Assembly (NCBI GenBank): GCA_030374735.1 | Contig: JASCIV010000804.1 | Location: forward strand, 1-11,950 | Direction: 5' to 3' | DNA from: Gracilaria caudata | Lineage: Eukaryota; Rhodophyta; Florideophyceae; Gracilariales; Gracilariaceae | Length of the DNA: 11,950 nt | In this document: positions 1 through 7,355 of the stretch, piece after piece | Layout of the letters: each line of letters starts with the position of its first letter | Position numbering within the stretch: the stretch's first letter is position 1 | Notes under the pieces: generated by a model | Told to the model about the DNA's origin: nothing | Databases searched by the model: none | Seen by the model: the letters and a program-made list of their open reading frames with translations, nothing else | Made by a program: the position numbers and the translations under genes

Positions 1-702
1 ACCATGCAGTCCCGTATGCTCCCGTCTTGTGCTCCTGTTTTGTGGCTTTTGCTCATATAATCGATACAGTTCTCCCCGCTCACGTTACGCGAGCTCTACT
101 GCTCACAGGCAAAAAAATGTTACCCACATCAGCTTGACTACAACAGGTAGGCTCATAAACTCATTTGATCGATGCCTTCAGTGGCCCACACGGGATTACT
201 CGCCCGTGAACAGTTTTCTAGCCAGAAGCGTCTTTGCTTGCGCTTTCAGGAACATAAAAGGCTGCTGTAAGGTTTACGGTTGCTCCTCTGAAGATGGACT
301 ACGGCCAAGACTCCACGAGAAAGCCTTCTCATACCGAAAACACAGATAAAATGACCCATCCAAAACTGGAAGTTGAACTTCTTTCCTACTCTGGTCGTGA
401 AAGGAGTTTAACAAGAAATATCATGCGATGGATTGTGAATTGTACTCTGATTCTCTGAGAACAAACGAGATACACGTTTCGGCAGTTGGGTACGAGTCGT
501 CGTTAACCCTCGCGTTCCGTGGGTGCTTCTACATTGTTGTCATGTTTCGAACGCAATTGGTACAGTACCTGAACGGAACAAAACATAAATACTCCGTCAT
601 GATTCTCGTCATTTGCTTTTCTTCGTTTCTCGTGTACACAAAAAGCAGGTTGAAGATTGCGGCGCACGATACCCTTGATATCTGTTTAGCAGAGGCCGTT
701 GT

Positions 703-727
703 CCACGGCAACTTTATACAGCCGTGG
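703..727. repeat. Short perfect hairpin, 7-bp stem
   Basis: CCACGGC (703-709) and GCCGTGG (721-727) are exact reverse complements separated by 11 bases. A further GCCGT at 695-699 could compete for the left arm. No gene lies close enough to assign it a terminator or regulatory role, and it may be chance. Confidence 0.45.
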
Positions 728-860
728 GGCGCAACTCAGATTTGAACTGATTCGATGCAAGTGCATTCAGGACCTTCTGGTACGTGACGGTCCATTTCTC
801 TGACAGCCCCATTCTTGAAGCTCCGAGAACTGGACTCCGTGGTACGATAACTCATTATGA

Positions 861-880
861 GCTGGCATGAGCTGGCATGA
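861..880. repeat. Tandem duplication of a 10-base unit
   Basis: The unit GCTGGCATGA occurs twice head to tail with no mismatch, and the preceding bases (ATGA) match the end of the unit. It looks like a recent replication-slippage duplication. No coding frame depends on it. Confidence 0.8.
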
Positions 881-1108
881 ATCGCTTACTGGGAACAACT
901 CTGTCTTCTTTGGGAACCGTAAATGCGTATGAAAGGTCTTGCATTTCGCAGCACCGGAAGAGCTTTGACGAAGCGGATGATGTACGAGTTATTAAAAATT
1001 GGAAAAGATTCTTATTGACGTATCTATCGGTCATCAACGTATTAGTCTGACGTGTGTTTTGTCCTTTATTGGAAGAGTTCATATAGGCTGTTCCGTTTGC
1101 GCTGCCCT

Positions 1109-1132
1109 GTCATGAATGGTCATGCGGTCATG
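1109..1132. repeat. Three closely spaced GTCATG motifs
   Basis: GTCATG occurs at 1109-1114, 1119-1124 and 1127-1132, with spacings of 10 and then 8 bases. TCATGA within it is self-complementary. No gene start is near, so a role as a binding-site cluster cannot be supported. Confidence 0.6.
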
Positions 1133-1318
1133 AGTTCCGAAGCGTACTCGGGTGGGTGATTCTCATTGCTATTGCTCCTTAACAACATGGCTCCTGTCCT
1201 GCAGCGCAAGTTGCAGGTTGTCAGAGACCACTCGCATGCTTGGAAGCTTGTGTAGATCACACGAGCGAAGCGACATCTTTGTTGGCTCGATGAGACGAAG
1301 CATGGCCCGGTTTAGTTA

Positions 1319-1742
1319 TTACGGAGAATTCCTGGCACGAGAGCGCCTTTTTGGAACGAGGGCCCAGGACTTCTCTTTACAGCACATAAGCTCCGGTTTG
1401 GGCGACGCGCGAAGGAACCAATCCATAGAAGCGTGATAGCGAGAAGTATGTGTTACTAAAGGTATGATGAACTTGTATCTGACATGTTGTTGGGAGCTGG
1501 TAGACACCGCCTGCTTTCTTTTGGCGGTATACTACTGGTTCGTAAGCATTCACGACAAACTCCACTGAGTTAAAAGCTGAGGAAGCTCGGTCTCTAGACA
1601 ACGAAACCAATTCACCATCGTGGTGAACAAATATGCCGCCCCCCTGATGTTGCCTTGCATGACAATGTGATGTGTGTACGCAAATTTCTTGAGCAACAGA
1701 ACGTATAGTGCGGGATATCCTACGCTTTGAATACGAGAACAA
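1319..1742 (-). mobile_element. Decayed copia-type retrotransposon RNase H fragment
   Basis: On the - strand, translation of about 1643-1521 gives GGGIFVHHDGELVSLS, then ASSAFNSVEFV, then EPVVYRQ. This order resembles the RNase H end of Ty1/copia polyproteins: a Ser-Gly-Gly-x-x-Phe strand, a turn and Ile/Val-Ser-Trp-x-Ser, then Ala-x-Ser-Ser-x-Glu-x-Glu-Tyr and a helix ending near Leu-Arg. An upstream HTSHCHARQ could match the Asp-Ala-Ser/Asp-His segment, with its acidic residue lost. Downstream, in a different frame (1507-1319), SRYHASMDWFLR loosely resembles the family's Lys-His-Ile-Asp-x-x-x-His-Phe-x-Arg segment. The change of frame, lost acidic residues and absence of a reverse transcriptase YVDD box point to a dead remnant. 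The resemblance was judged by eye and could be wrong. Confidence 0.35.
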
Positions 1743-3188
1743 TGAACGAGGTTAAGGACACTCCAGTGAAAAATACTTCAAGAAACTCATGGATCTTCTG
1801 GCTCAAAACGCTAAGTACTGCATTTCTTTGCAGTGTGGTTGATACGAGCGAGTGCAGAGCAACGTCATGGACAACAAAATAAATACTTTCGCACAGCTCT
1901 GTTGAGAGGCATAGCCAAGCCAATGGTCGTGGTGCCATCTCCAATGTTCTGCCTTCGGCAAGGGGTTGACATAAGACACCTATACTTGCAACTTTTTGAC
2001 AGGCAGATTGTCTCATAAATGTGCTCCTTTTTTGCACTTGTCGTTTTTGTCGCTTTCCGGTTGATTCTCTCTCGTTTGAAAACGCGTACGCTAACTGTTG
2101 TAATTATCTAGAGTTAACTCCCGATACCCTTGTTAATAGCTTTTAATCAGCATCGGCTACCAACTTCCGTACAGGGCTACAATTTGACTCGTCTCAAGAG
2201 TGGCGAAATGACCTTATTCCACTGTTCGAGAGAGACAAAAGTCAGCCATTAGCGACTCTCATTTTGACATAGGCAACTAATCTTGAAACAAAGAGTTCCC
2301 AACCAAGAAAAATTGTCATTGTCATTTCTTTAAAAACACGCGAGAGTAGTAACCAGGCCATCGAACAAATTCGTGGGGCATGTGACATAAGAACGCCTTA
2401 TGTCTTTAAGACTTGACGGGAAATCGGGGCAAAGCGAGTTGCTTCTTGTCATTTGAGCTTGATGTTTGCTCTCGATGCAAAAAATGATTGCCGAAATCAA
2501 TGCATCGGATGCATAACATACTCTTCAGCTGAGCTCTTCTTTTATTTGGTGAAACTTCACAAAATCCGGCCAGCGTGTAAGGGCCACGGGTGCAACTACC
2601 GCTTGGAAACTGCTTCGGTTGATTGCTTCAGCACCAGTTTCCTGCTTTCAAAGCTGGAGGGCTGGACTAGGTTACAGCATTAAGTTGCGTAGTTCTGATA
2701 AGATGACAGTCACGACGCAAGCTACAAGATAGCGTAACCAGCTGGATTTGACTTACTTGCTGCATACGTACGCACAAAACGCACATGGCGTTTGATTTGT
2801 TGCGGTGACAGTGCTGTCGCAAGATTTTAGACGCTAGTTCCACCGTGAGGAGGAACAGATATCATGACGGTAAGGCTGCGATTCCGGATTGTGTTGTGGC
2901 AAAGGATATGAAAGGCCGCAGAGCGGTTTGTACTTGTAGATAACGCGATAAGGTGAGGTTTAGAAGAACTTGCACGCATTGCAGAGATTGGCACCTTCGA
3001 CAAGCTGCAGCTTGCGTAGTCGTTAAAGTGACGCACAGTGCAATAACGGTGGAACAAGCCGTCTCTCGTCAGATCAGAAGGCATGGCCTCATCATATGAG
3101 GACGAATGTTTATAGAGCTCCAGGAAAAGAAAAGGAGAACACATTTGCGCCCTGTCCATGTGGCAGGGCGTTAAAGAGATGAGGTCCA
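1743..3188. other. Gene-free stretch, possibly more transposon debris
   Basis: If the RNase H fragment is real, the reverse transcriptase and integrase of the same element should lie here on the - strand. I found no YVDD, integrase zinc-binding or DDE motif in the short frames (1720-2037, 2827-3234, both -). The + strand frames (1833-2018, 2453-2683) are likewise unrecognised. A GTAAGT donor-like hexamer occurs on the - strand near 2750 but has no coding exon beside it. The stretch is best left as unannotated intergenic DNA. Confidence 0.45.
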
Positions 3189-3433
3189 ATGGAGCTTTTT
3201 TTTTCGAGGGGGAAGAGTTTTGACGGTGCGTCAATCGAAGCGAGGCATATGTGGGATATATTACAGACTATTTTGAGGCAGTCCAACATTCGTTGTGCAA
3301 CAGCCTTGGTGGTGGTGGACAAGATGCGCATGGTTGCAGCTAAGGGGCGTAACTTCCGCATAAGGTTGCAAGCAGCAACAAGTCGTTTGAATGAAACGGG
3401 GTGTGATGCGATGGATGCTGTGCGCGAATGCGA
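3189..3433 (+). CDS. Candidate upstream coding exon, unknown product
   Basis: An ATG at 3189 opens a frame of 82 codons that ends in TAA at 3435-3437. That stop lies inside GTAAGTT starting at 3434, a textbook eukaryotic 5' splice donor, so the frame may continue after splicing. The peptide looks like a mixed helical sequence (HMWDILQTILRQSNIRC, then a Val-rich strand ALVVVDKMRM and RLQAATSRLNETG). It matches no family I know. An in-frame TGA at 3180-3182 closes the frame just upstream, so either this ATG or an earlier splice acceptor would be its start. The opposite strand is also open over much of this stretch, which weakens the case. It may be a short separate gene, a 5' exon of the gene at 4352, or not coding at all. 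Confidence 0.25.
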
Positions 3434-3532
3434 GTAAGTTCAACTTATTTCACGCTGCGAACAAAGATGGCGAGCGTGAAGGGCGTGCTCGTGCGCGTGT
3501 GTACGTGTGGGTGCCAGTACAAGTACATTCAG
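3434..3532 (+). other. Candidate intron, 99 bases
   Basis: It begins GTAAGTT, a strong donor, and could end at ATTCAG (3527-3532). Both flanking frames are then joined in phase 2. The acceptor is weak because no pyrimidine tract precedes it, and other AG sites nearby would also give an open frame. An ATG at 3467 in good context opens a 65-residue cysteine-containing frame to 3664, which is an alternative reading of the same DNA. Confidence 0.2.
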
Positions 3533-3871
3533 GGAGGGGAACAACTCTGTAATCTGCTTACTGAATGTGCAGTCGGCGGTGCTTGTCCTAGACGCGAGCG
3601 TCAATGGCGAGAGCGCGCGGGTGAAGGGCGTCTCGCGGAAGTGCGATGGTGCGCCGATGAGTGACAGTGTCGGCAAGACACCATATAATGTTAGTAATTA
3701 CGACACAAACAAGGGCGGCGGAGGTGGCGCAAACAACCGCCGCCGTCGCTTCCGAGTTGACGCCAGCTGTGGCGGCGAAGGAGTCCACCCACCCGGTTTA
3801 GTCGCCTGGCGTTGTGTGGGGAACACTAAACTTATAATACGGGCGGGCGAGCGCGGGCCGCAGCGAAACAA
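3533..3871 (+). CDS. Candidate second upstream exon, unknown product
   Basis: This frame is open from 3480 and stops with TAA at 3873-3875, again inside a GTAAGTT donor consensus (starting 3872), just as the preceding candidate exon does. The first part has a hydrophobic segment (NSVICLLNVQSAVLVLDASV). The second part is Gly- and Arg-rich because of a GC-rich inverted repeat (3714-3744) and looks less like real coding sequence. If spliced in phase 2 to the acceptor at 4328-4329, it would read straight into the frame of the gene starting at 4352, giving a protein of about 815 residues (797 if the 54-base intron is also removed). Equally, it could be a 5' untranslated exon or promoter DNA. I recognise no domain. 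Confidence 0.22.
3714..3744. repeat. GC-rich hairpin, 8-bp stem
   Basis: GGCGGCGG (3714-3721) and CCGCCGCC (3737-3744) are exact reverse complements with a 15-base loop. They lie in the CpG-rich stretch before gene 1, which could be its promoter or 5' leader. A structured leader or a pair of GC-box-like sites are both possible. Confidence 0.5.
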
Positions 3872-4351
3872 GTAAGTTGAATTGTGGCGCACGTCGCGCC
3901 GTCGAGTCGTTCCCGTTCCACCACGGCAGCGACGCGTTGGAGTTTACGCGAGTAGTGGCGATAACGAGCTGTCAACGCCGCCGTCTGCGCGCGCGAGGCG
4001 TGGCAGGCGTCCACCGGCTGTCGCCAGCTTTCCAGGCGGCGCGTCTGCGCACTGCTCCTGCGCCGCACCCTCTGAGCACGAGTCATCCATTGCCGCAGCG
4101 TCGCCGTTCAACCGTCGCCGCCTTCCTCTTCCTGTCTGCTCATACGCGCCGCTTGTGGAACGAGCGCTTACTAAATGTCATGGAAGCCCCCTTCGCCTCA
4201 CCTCGCCGAGCGCAAATACGCTGCGTTCCCCCTTGCCAGCCTCCGCCGCGCCCCCATAACTGGGTCGCCGCACTGCTTTTAGCCTCAAGTTTGAAGCTGC
4301 CTCCCCTGTCACCTCATCTTGCTTCCTAGCCGCCTCAATTCGAACTCACAC
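3872..4351 (+). promoter_or_regulatory. Pyrimidine-rich leader or 458-base intron before gene 1
   Basis: The stretch shifts from CpG-rich to strongly C/T-rich and ends just before the ATG at 4352. It starts with GTAAGTTG (3872) and has an excellent acceptor at 4328-4329: a long pyrimidine tract from about 4300 followed by TAG. Removing 3872-4329 joins the preceding open frame to the gene 1 frame in phase, placing 7 codons before the ATG at 4352. Alternatively this is unspliced promoter and 5' untranslated DNA. The open frames inside it (3877-4329 and 3882-4259) are Arg/Pro/Ala-rich products of the base composition. No certain TATA box is seen; TTATAATA at about 3833-3840 is a weak candidate. 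Confidence 0.35.
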
Positions 4352-6193
4352 ATGCCCACTTTCTCCCTTCGTCGTCGCCTCTATGGCGCACCGAAAACCC
4401 CTCTCAAGTCTCCTTCCCCTCCTCCCTCACTCAGCTCCCCTCCCTTTACCACCTGCAGCTGTGAGGCCGTTGTCGCCCGTCCACTGCGCGTCTTCTGCAT
4501 TCCGTGCGTCGTCGTCACACCTTCGCCTTGCTCTTGTCACTGCATCTCAAAGCTTAACCACTCACTTCCTGAAGCGCCCGTCGCGTCGCCATTGCAAGTG
4601 TCCGCATCCACCACCCTCACCCCTGCTAATGCCTCGTCTCCCACCATATCGCCGCCGTCTTTCATGCCGACGCATCCTGCGCCACCGCGCCACAGCCCGC
4701 GCAATGCGGAGCAGCCCATTGCGTCTCACAGACGTCCAGCTGTTGCCGCCGCTCATAACAACTCCGATGTCAATCCGCTCTCCAGTATCGCCCCATCCTC
4801 GTTCCTGCATGATCTCAATGCCAACATGACTGTTGTGCTTAATCTCACCGATTCGTCACATCCGCTGCAGCCGACAACAACCTACACACCGGAAGCCCAG
4901 ATTCATACGGGTCGCGCTCTCACGACTGTTCAGCCCAGTACCGTACTCAATCCTCCACGCAGCGAAGTAGAACCCTCCTCACCGCATTCGTACTCTAGTT
5001 CCGATTCGGGGGATGTGCTTGAAGATGACAGCGATATCACCGCGGAGACTTCGTACGATTCCCTTGTCAAACGGTTACAGCAAAGTAAGTTAACATTGTG
5101 CCCATTTCGTCCATTTCCTGTGTCGTCCCTCATTGCAGCGCGACAAAAGCCCTCTTCTAACCCTTCTTCAGCTTCCCCGGAAGCATTTTCTCGTGCTCTA
5201 CAGGCCGTTAAGGCTCCCGATTTGTCCTCTGATTCCCGAAAGAAGCTGATGGGCGCTCTCGAAAACGCTTTGCAAACTTTGTGCATTGAAAAGGATGGTA
5301 TTTCGTTACCGTACTCTAATGTGCGCATCGAGGCGTACACTGCTTTGGCATCATTTTATGAATCCAGCGCATCCCCAGAGAAAGAGAAAGCCATCGATTA
5401 CTGCCAGTCTGGTCTGGATCTAGCTGCAGGCCGAGAACGATTATTCCCCCAACTGGTAGCCAACCTGCATGCGCTCAAAGCAAGGCTGCTTGTCAGCATT
5501 GGAGACTTGACTCGCATCTCGGAAGCCATTTCCCACGCAAAGGCTGCACAGGTTGCTTTGTACGCAATCAAGGACCCTAAACTGCAGTATCAAGTTTGTG
5601 TCACACTCGGAGATGCGTTCTCAGTTCTCACTGATGGCGCCACCAGCGACAATATCTGCATGGCATGCGAATGGTACACCTCCGCCATCCAACTTTCGAA
5701 AATAACCGCTTTGGAATCGCCAATTGAAGTCATGTGGCTCTCATGTCGAGTAGCGCAGTTGACTTTGCGGTTTCTTAGACATAAACGGAGCAGTCAGAAT
5801 GCGAAGGATAACGAACAGCATGGAGGGAGAAAGAGCGTTGCAATGACGAACATGACAATACCCCACCTTCTCAGCAGGGTGGAGCAGTTGCGCATAGACG
5901 TGGAAAAGCTTCATTGTGGGGATGCTAAGGTCTCAGACCAGGTGCGACTTCTTGATTCAGTAGTTTCTGAGTGCATTGGTAGGGCGTACTTCGAAAGAGC
6001 GAGGACTTCGAGTCCAAAAGTGCAGGACCTTAAGAAAGCTGCGTCAAATATGCAGAAGGCGCTCTCGTTGTGTCCATGGGATGCTGCTTCATCCAGCCAG
6101 CGTTATGCGGGAATTCAAGAAATACTCGATGACATTCAGTCGCACTTGAAGGCAGCCGAAGCCGTTTCAAGTCAGGTCAAATCAAGACGGTGA
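4352..6193 (+). CDS. Unrecognised protein with disordered N half and TPR-like C half
   Basis: The frame gives 613 residues from ATG 4352 to TGA 6191-6193. Residues 1-207 are Pro/Ser/Thr/Ala-rich and almost certainly disordered. The first 30 are basic with no acidic residue, so an organelle transit peptide is possible but unproven. Residues about 208-234 form a Ser- and acid-rich patch. From about 274 to 609 the sequence is helical and resembles tetratricopeptide repeats: roughly 328-360 (AYTALASFY, then KAIDYC), 369-405, 415-449 (LGDAF, then ACEWYTSAIQLS) and 545-577 (AYFERA, then KALSLCPWD). TPR arrays usually act as protein-binding scaffolds; no specific partner can be named. A basic insert lies at 475-495. 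A probable 54-base intron interrupts codon 245; if removed, 18 residues are lost and the protein is 595 long. The start ATG has C at -3, a weak context. The next in-frame ATGs are at residues 105 and 159, and upstream exons may exist. Confidence 0.8.
   Translation: MPTFSLRRRLYGAPKTPLKSPSPPPSLSSPPFTTCSCEAVVARPLRVFCIPCVVVTPSPCSCHCISKLNHSLPEAPVASPLQVSASTTLTPANASSPTISPPSFMPTHPAPPRHSPRNAEQPIASHRRPAVAAAHNNSDVNPLSSIAPSSFLHDLNANMTVVLNLTDSSHPLQPTTTYTPEAQIHTGRALTTVQPSTVLNPPRSEVEPSSPHSYSSSDSGDVLEDDSDITAETSYDSLVKRLQQSKLTLCPFRPFPVSSLIAARQKPSSNPSSASPEAFSRALQAVKAPDLSSDSRKKLMGALENALQTLCIEKDGISLPYSNVRIEAYTALASFYESSASPEKEKAIDYCQSGLDLAAGRERLFPQLVANLHALKARLLVSIGDLTRISEAISHAKAAQVALYAIKDPKLQYQVCVTLGDAFSVLTDGATSDNICMACEWYTSAIQLSKITALESPIEVMWLSCRVAQLTLRFLRHKRSSQNAKDNEQHGGRKSVAMTNMTIPHLLSRVEQLRIDVEKLHCGDAKVSDQVRLLDSVVSECIGRAYFERARTSSPKVQDLKKAASNMQKALSLCPWDAASSSQRYAGIQEILDDIQSHLKAAEAVSSQVKSRR
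5085..5138 (+). other. Probable 54-base phase-1 intron that preserves the frame
   Basis: The stretch starts GTAAGTTAAC, an ideal 5' donor, runs through a C/T-rich tract and ends TTGCAG, an ideal 3' acceptor. Its length is a multiple of three and it contains no in-frame stop, so it also reads as 18 codons (KLTLCPFRPFPVSSLIA plus split codons). That peptide is hydrophobic and aromatic, unlike the polar, disordered sequence on both sides, which favours its being an intron. Splicing would turn the split codons into a single Thr. No convincing branch point is visible: TTAAC lies too close to the donor, so a degenerate site in the C/T tract would be needed. Confidence 0.55.
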
Positions 6194-6980
6194 TTGGAGG
6201 GGCGGATGTGCATCGGACCCTCACGCAGTCGCACACACCGTTTTGTGTTCAACAGTACGGAATGCTGTGTGTCCAGACTCAAATCGTGTCCTAGAAGAAC
6301 TACGCGTTGCGTGTGGCGTTGAGGGTTGGATTATTGGAATGAGAACTCTAGTTTTTGCTATTTTCTGCGAAGGACTTCGCAAGTCACCGGCTTCCAATGC
6401 ATTTCGTAGCTGATTCTTGCCAACATTGGGCACATAACTCGGTTATTGCGCTCGGTCGGCGACCCAAGAGCGTACCACCAATAAGTGTTCAACTTAAGAC
6501 TACAGTCTTCGTAAGATCCACAGCAGCCTCCTTTTGGGTGCTCTTTTGTACATAAACCACAGTAACCGTCTTGATTACCTGAGCTGCAGTCACTGCCAGA
6601 GTCGTGGGCTGACATCCTCAAACTTGCCAAGCCTCTCGTTCTACAACAAACAGCCATGACCTGAGTTGCGTTCCGGTCCCCAAAGCGGTAGCAGCAATGG
6701 GAGCCTGAGAGAAGCAGGGAGAAGGGACGGGGGAAGGCGTGGCGGCCTCAACAAGGACATCTGACATGTTCTTGTCAAGCTGCGCTTCAGCCCGAGACAA
6801 AGATTCCAGAAACTTTCGCCAATAATTTGAAAACTGGGGCTTCGCTCAAGGACTGCAATACAGCCAATAGTCAGATGCTGTACGGGAAGCGCCGATTTCA
6901 GGCGCTCCTTTCTGTCACAAAAATTCTGTGCCTACTCTACCCTCGTATTTGCATCTGTAAGGGAACGCTACCCTTCGTAG
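6194..6980. other. Intergenic stretch after gene 1
   Basis: This lies between the stop of gene 1 and the pyrimidine-rich leader of gene 2. No AATAAA polyadenylation signal follows the gene 1 stop. No + strand frame here is recognisable. The only frame of interest is a cysteine-rich one on the - strand (6657-6358), listed separately. Confidence 0.5.
6358..6657 (-). CDS. Possible small cysteine-rich protein, weakly supported
   Basis: An ATG at 6657 opens 99 codons on the - strand. The translation has eleven cysteines, several of them clustered in the segment CSSGNQDGYCGLC, then HPKGGCCGSYEDC, followed by LNTYWWYALG. Clusters of this kind occur in metal-binding and disulphide-rich proteins, but the spacing fits no family I can name. 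There is no hydrophobic signal peptide at the start. A second ATG lies at residue 15. The frame is convergent with gene 1 and divergent from gene 2, with its start about 700 bases before gene 2's ATG, so it could share a promoter region. It may well be a chance open frame. Confidence 0.22.
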   Translation of the reverse strand: MAVCCRTRGLASLRMSAHDSGSDCSSGNQDGYCGLCTKEHPKGGCCGSYEDCSLKLNTYWWYALGSPTERNNRVMCPMLARISYEMHWKPVTCEVLRRK

Positions 6981-7355
6981 ATATCTACGTCCGCGGCATT
7001 TTTGCAACTGCCACAGCAGAACATCCACGCCCATCCCCGAAGCATAGCCGAGTCTCCACGAGCTCCCTTTGTCGCGCCGCAACGCAACCAATGCCGCGCC
7101 GAGTGCACCTCTCTCCGTTCGAGTCGCACCCAGCCCAGCCCGTCTTCCCGGCGCTACGTCATCCTCGCTTCACGCTCCATCCGTTTCCCGCCAGTCAGTC
7201 GCTGTCCCCACTTCCACCCTAACTTGCAATTTGTCTTTTTATTCGCCTACGCACCCGAAGCCCCCTTTGCGCAGCAAGCCATTTGTTCAGTCGTTTACAA
7301 TCCAGCTTTACAATTCGCCTTCCGTCGTCCCCCTTCGTCGTCATCCTGCTCCCGC
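6981..7355 (+). promoter_or_regulatory. Pyrimidine-rich leader of the SUMO ligase gene
   Basis: The sequence is C/T-rich, like the stretch before gene 1. The reading frame of gene 2 is open upstream from a TAG at 6978-6980 to its first ATG at 7356 (125 codons) but contains no ATG. The two other + strand frames are also largely open here, so the openness is best explained by composition, because C/T-rich DNA has few stops. Its encoded sequence (Arg/Pro/Ser/Phe-rich) does not resemble a domain. It is probably the 5' untranslated region and core promoter. An upstream exon or non-AUG start cannot be excluded. Confidence 0.4.

Larger units (their letters stand above)
1..1318. other. Gene-free stretch, probably decayed DNA
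   Basis: No frame longer than about 106 codons is open here on either strand. None of the short translations (for example + strand 29-349 and 428-745, - strand 855-1082) shows a domain, motif or composition that I recognise. Base composition is balanced, with none of the pyrimidine bias seen before the two real genes. The stretch holds a small tandem duplication, a triple GTCATG motif and one short hairpin, listed separately. It lies beyond the 3' side of a probable retrotransposon remnant on the - strand, so part of it could be former LTR or flanking transposon sequence, but I could not see LTR ends. Confidence 0.5.

Noticed and set aside
428..745. 105-codon + strand frame with ATG
   Set aside because: Mixed composition, no domain, overlapped by an open frame on the other strand, and set in gene-poor DNA. 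Not supported as a gene.
3877..4329. 150-codon + strand frame with ATG, and the overlapping 3882-4259 frame
   Set aside because: Arg/Pro/Ala-rich translations in several frames at once come from the GC- and pyrimidine-rich composition. No domain is seen, and the stretch reads better as leader or intron of gene 1.
4562..5340. - strand frames opposite gene 1 (4562-4810, 4930-5340)
   Set aside because: They are complements of the Pro/Ser-rich coding strand and show no motif of their own.
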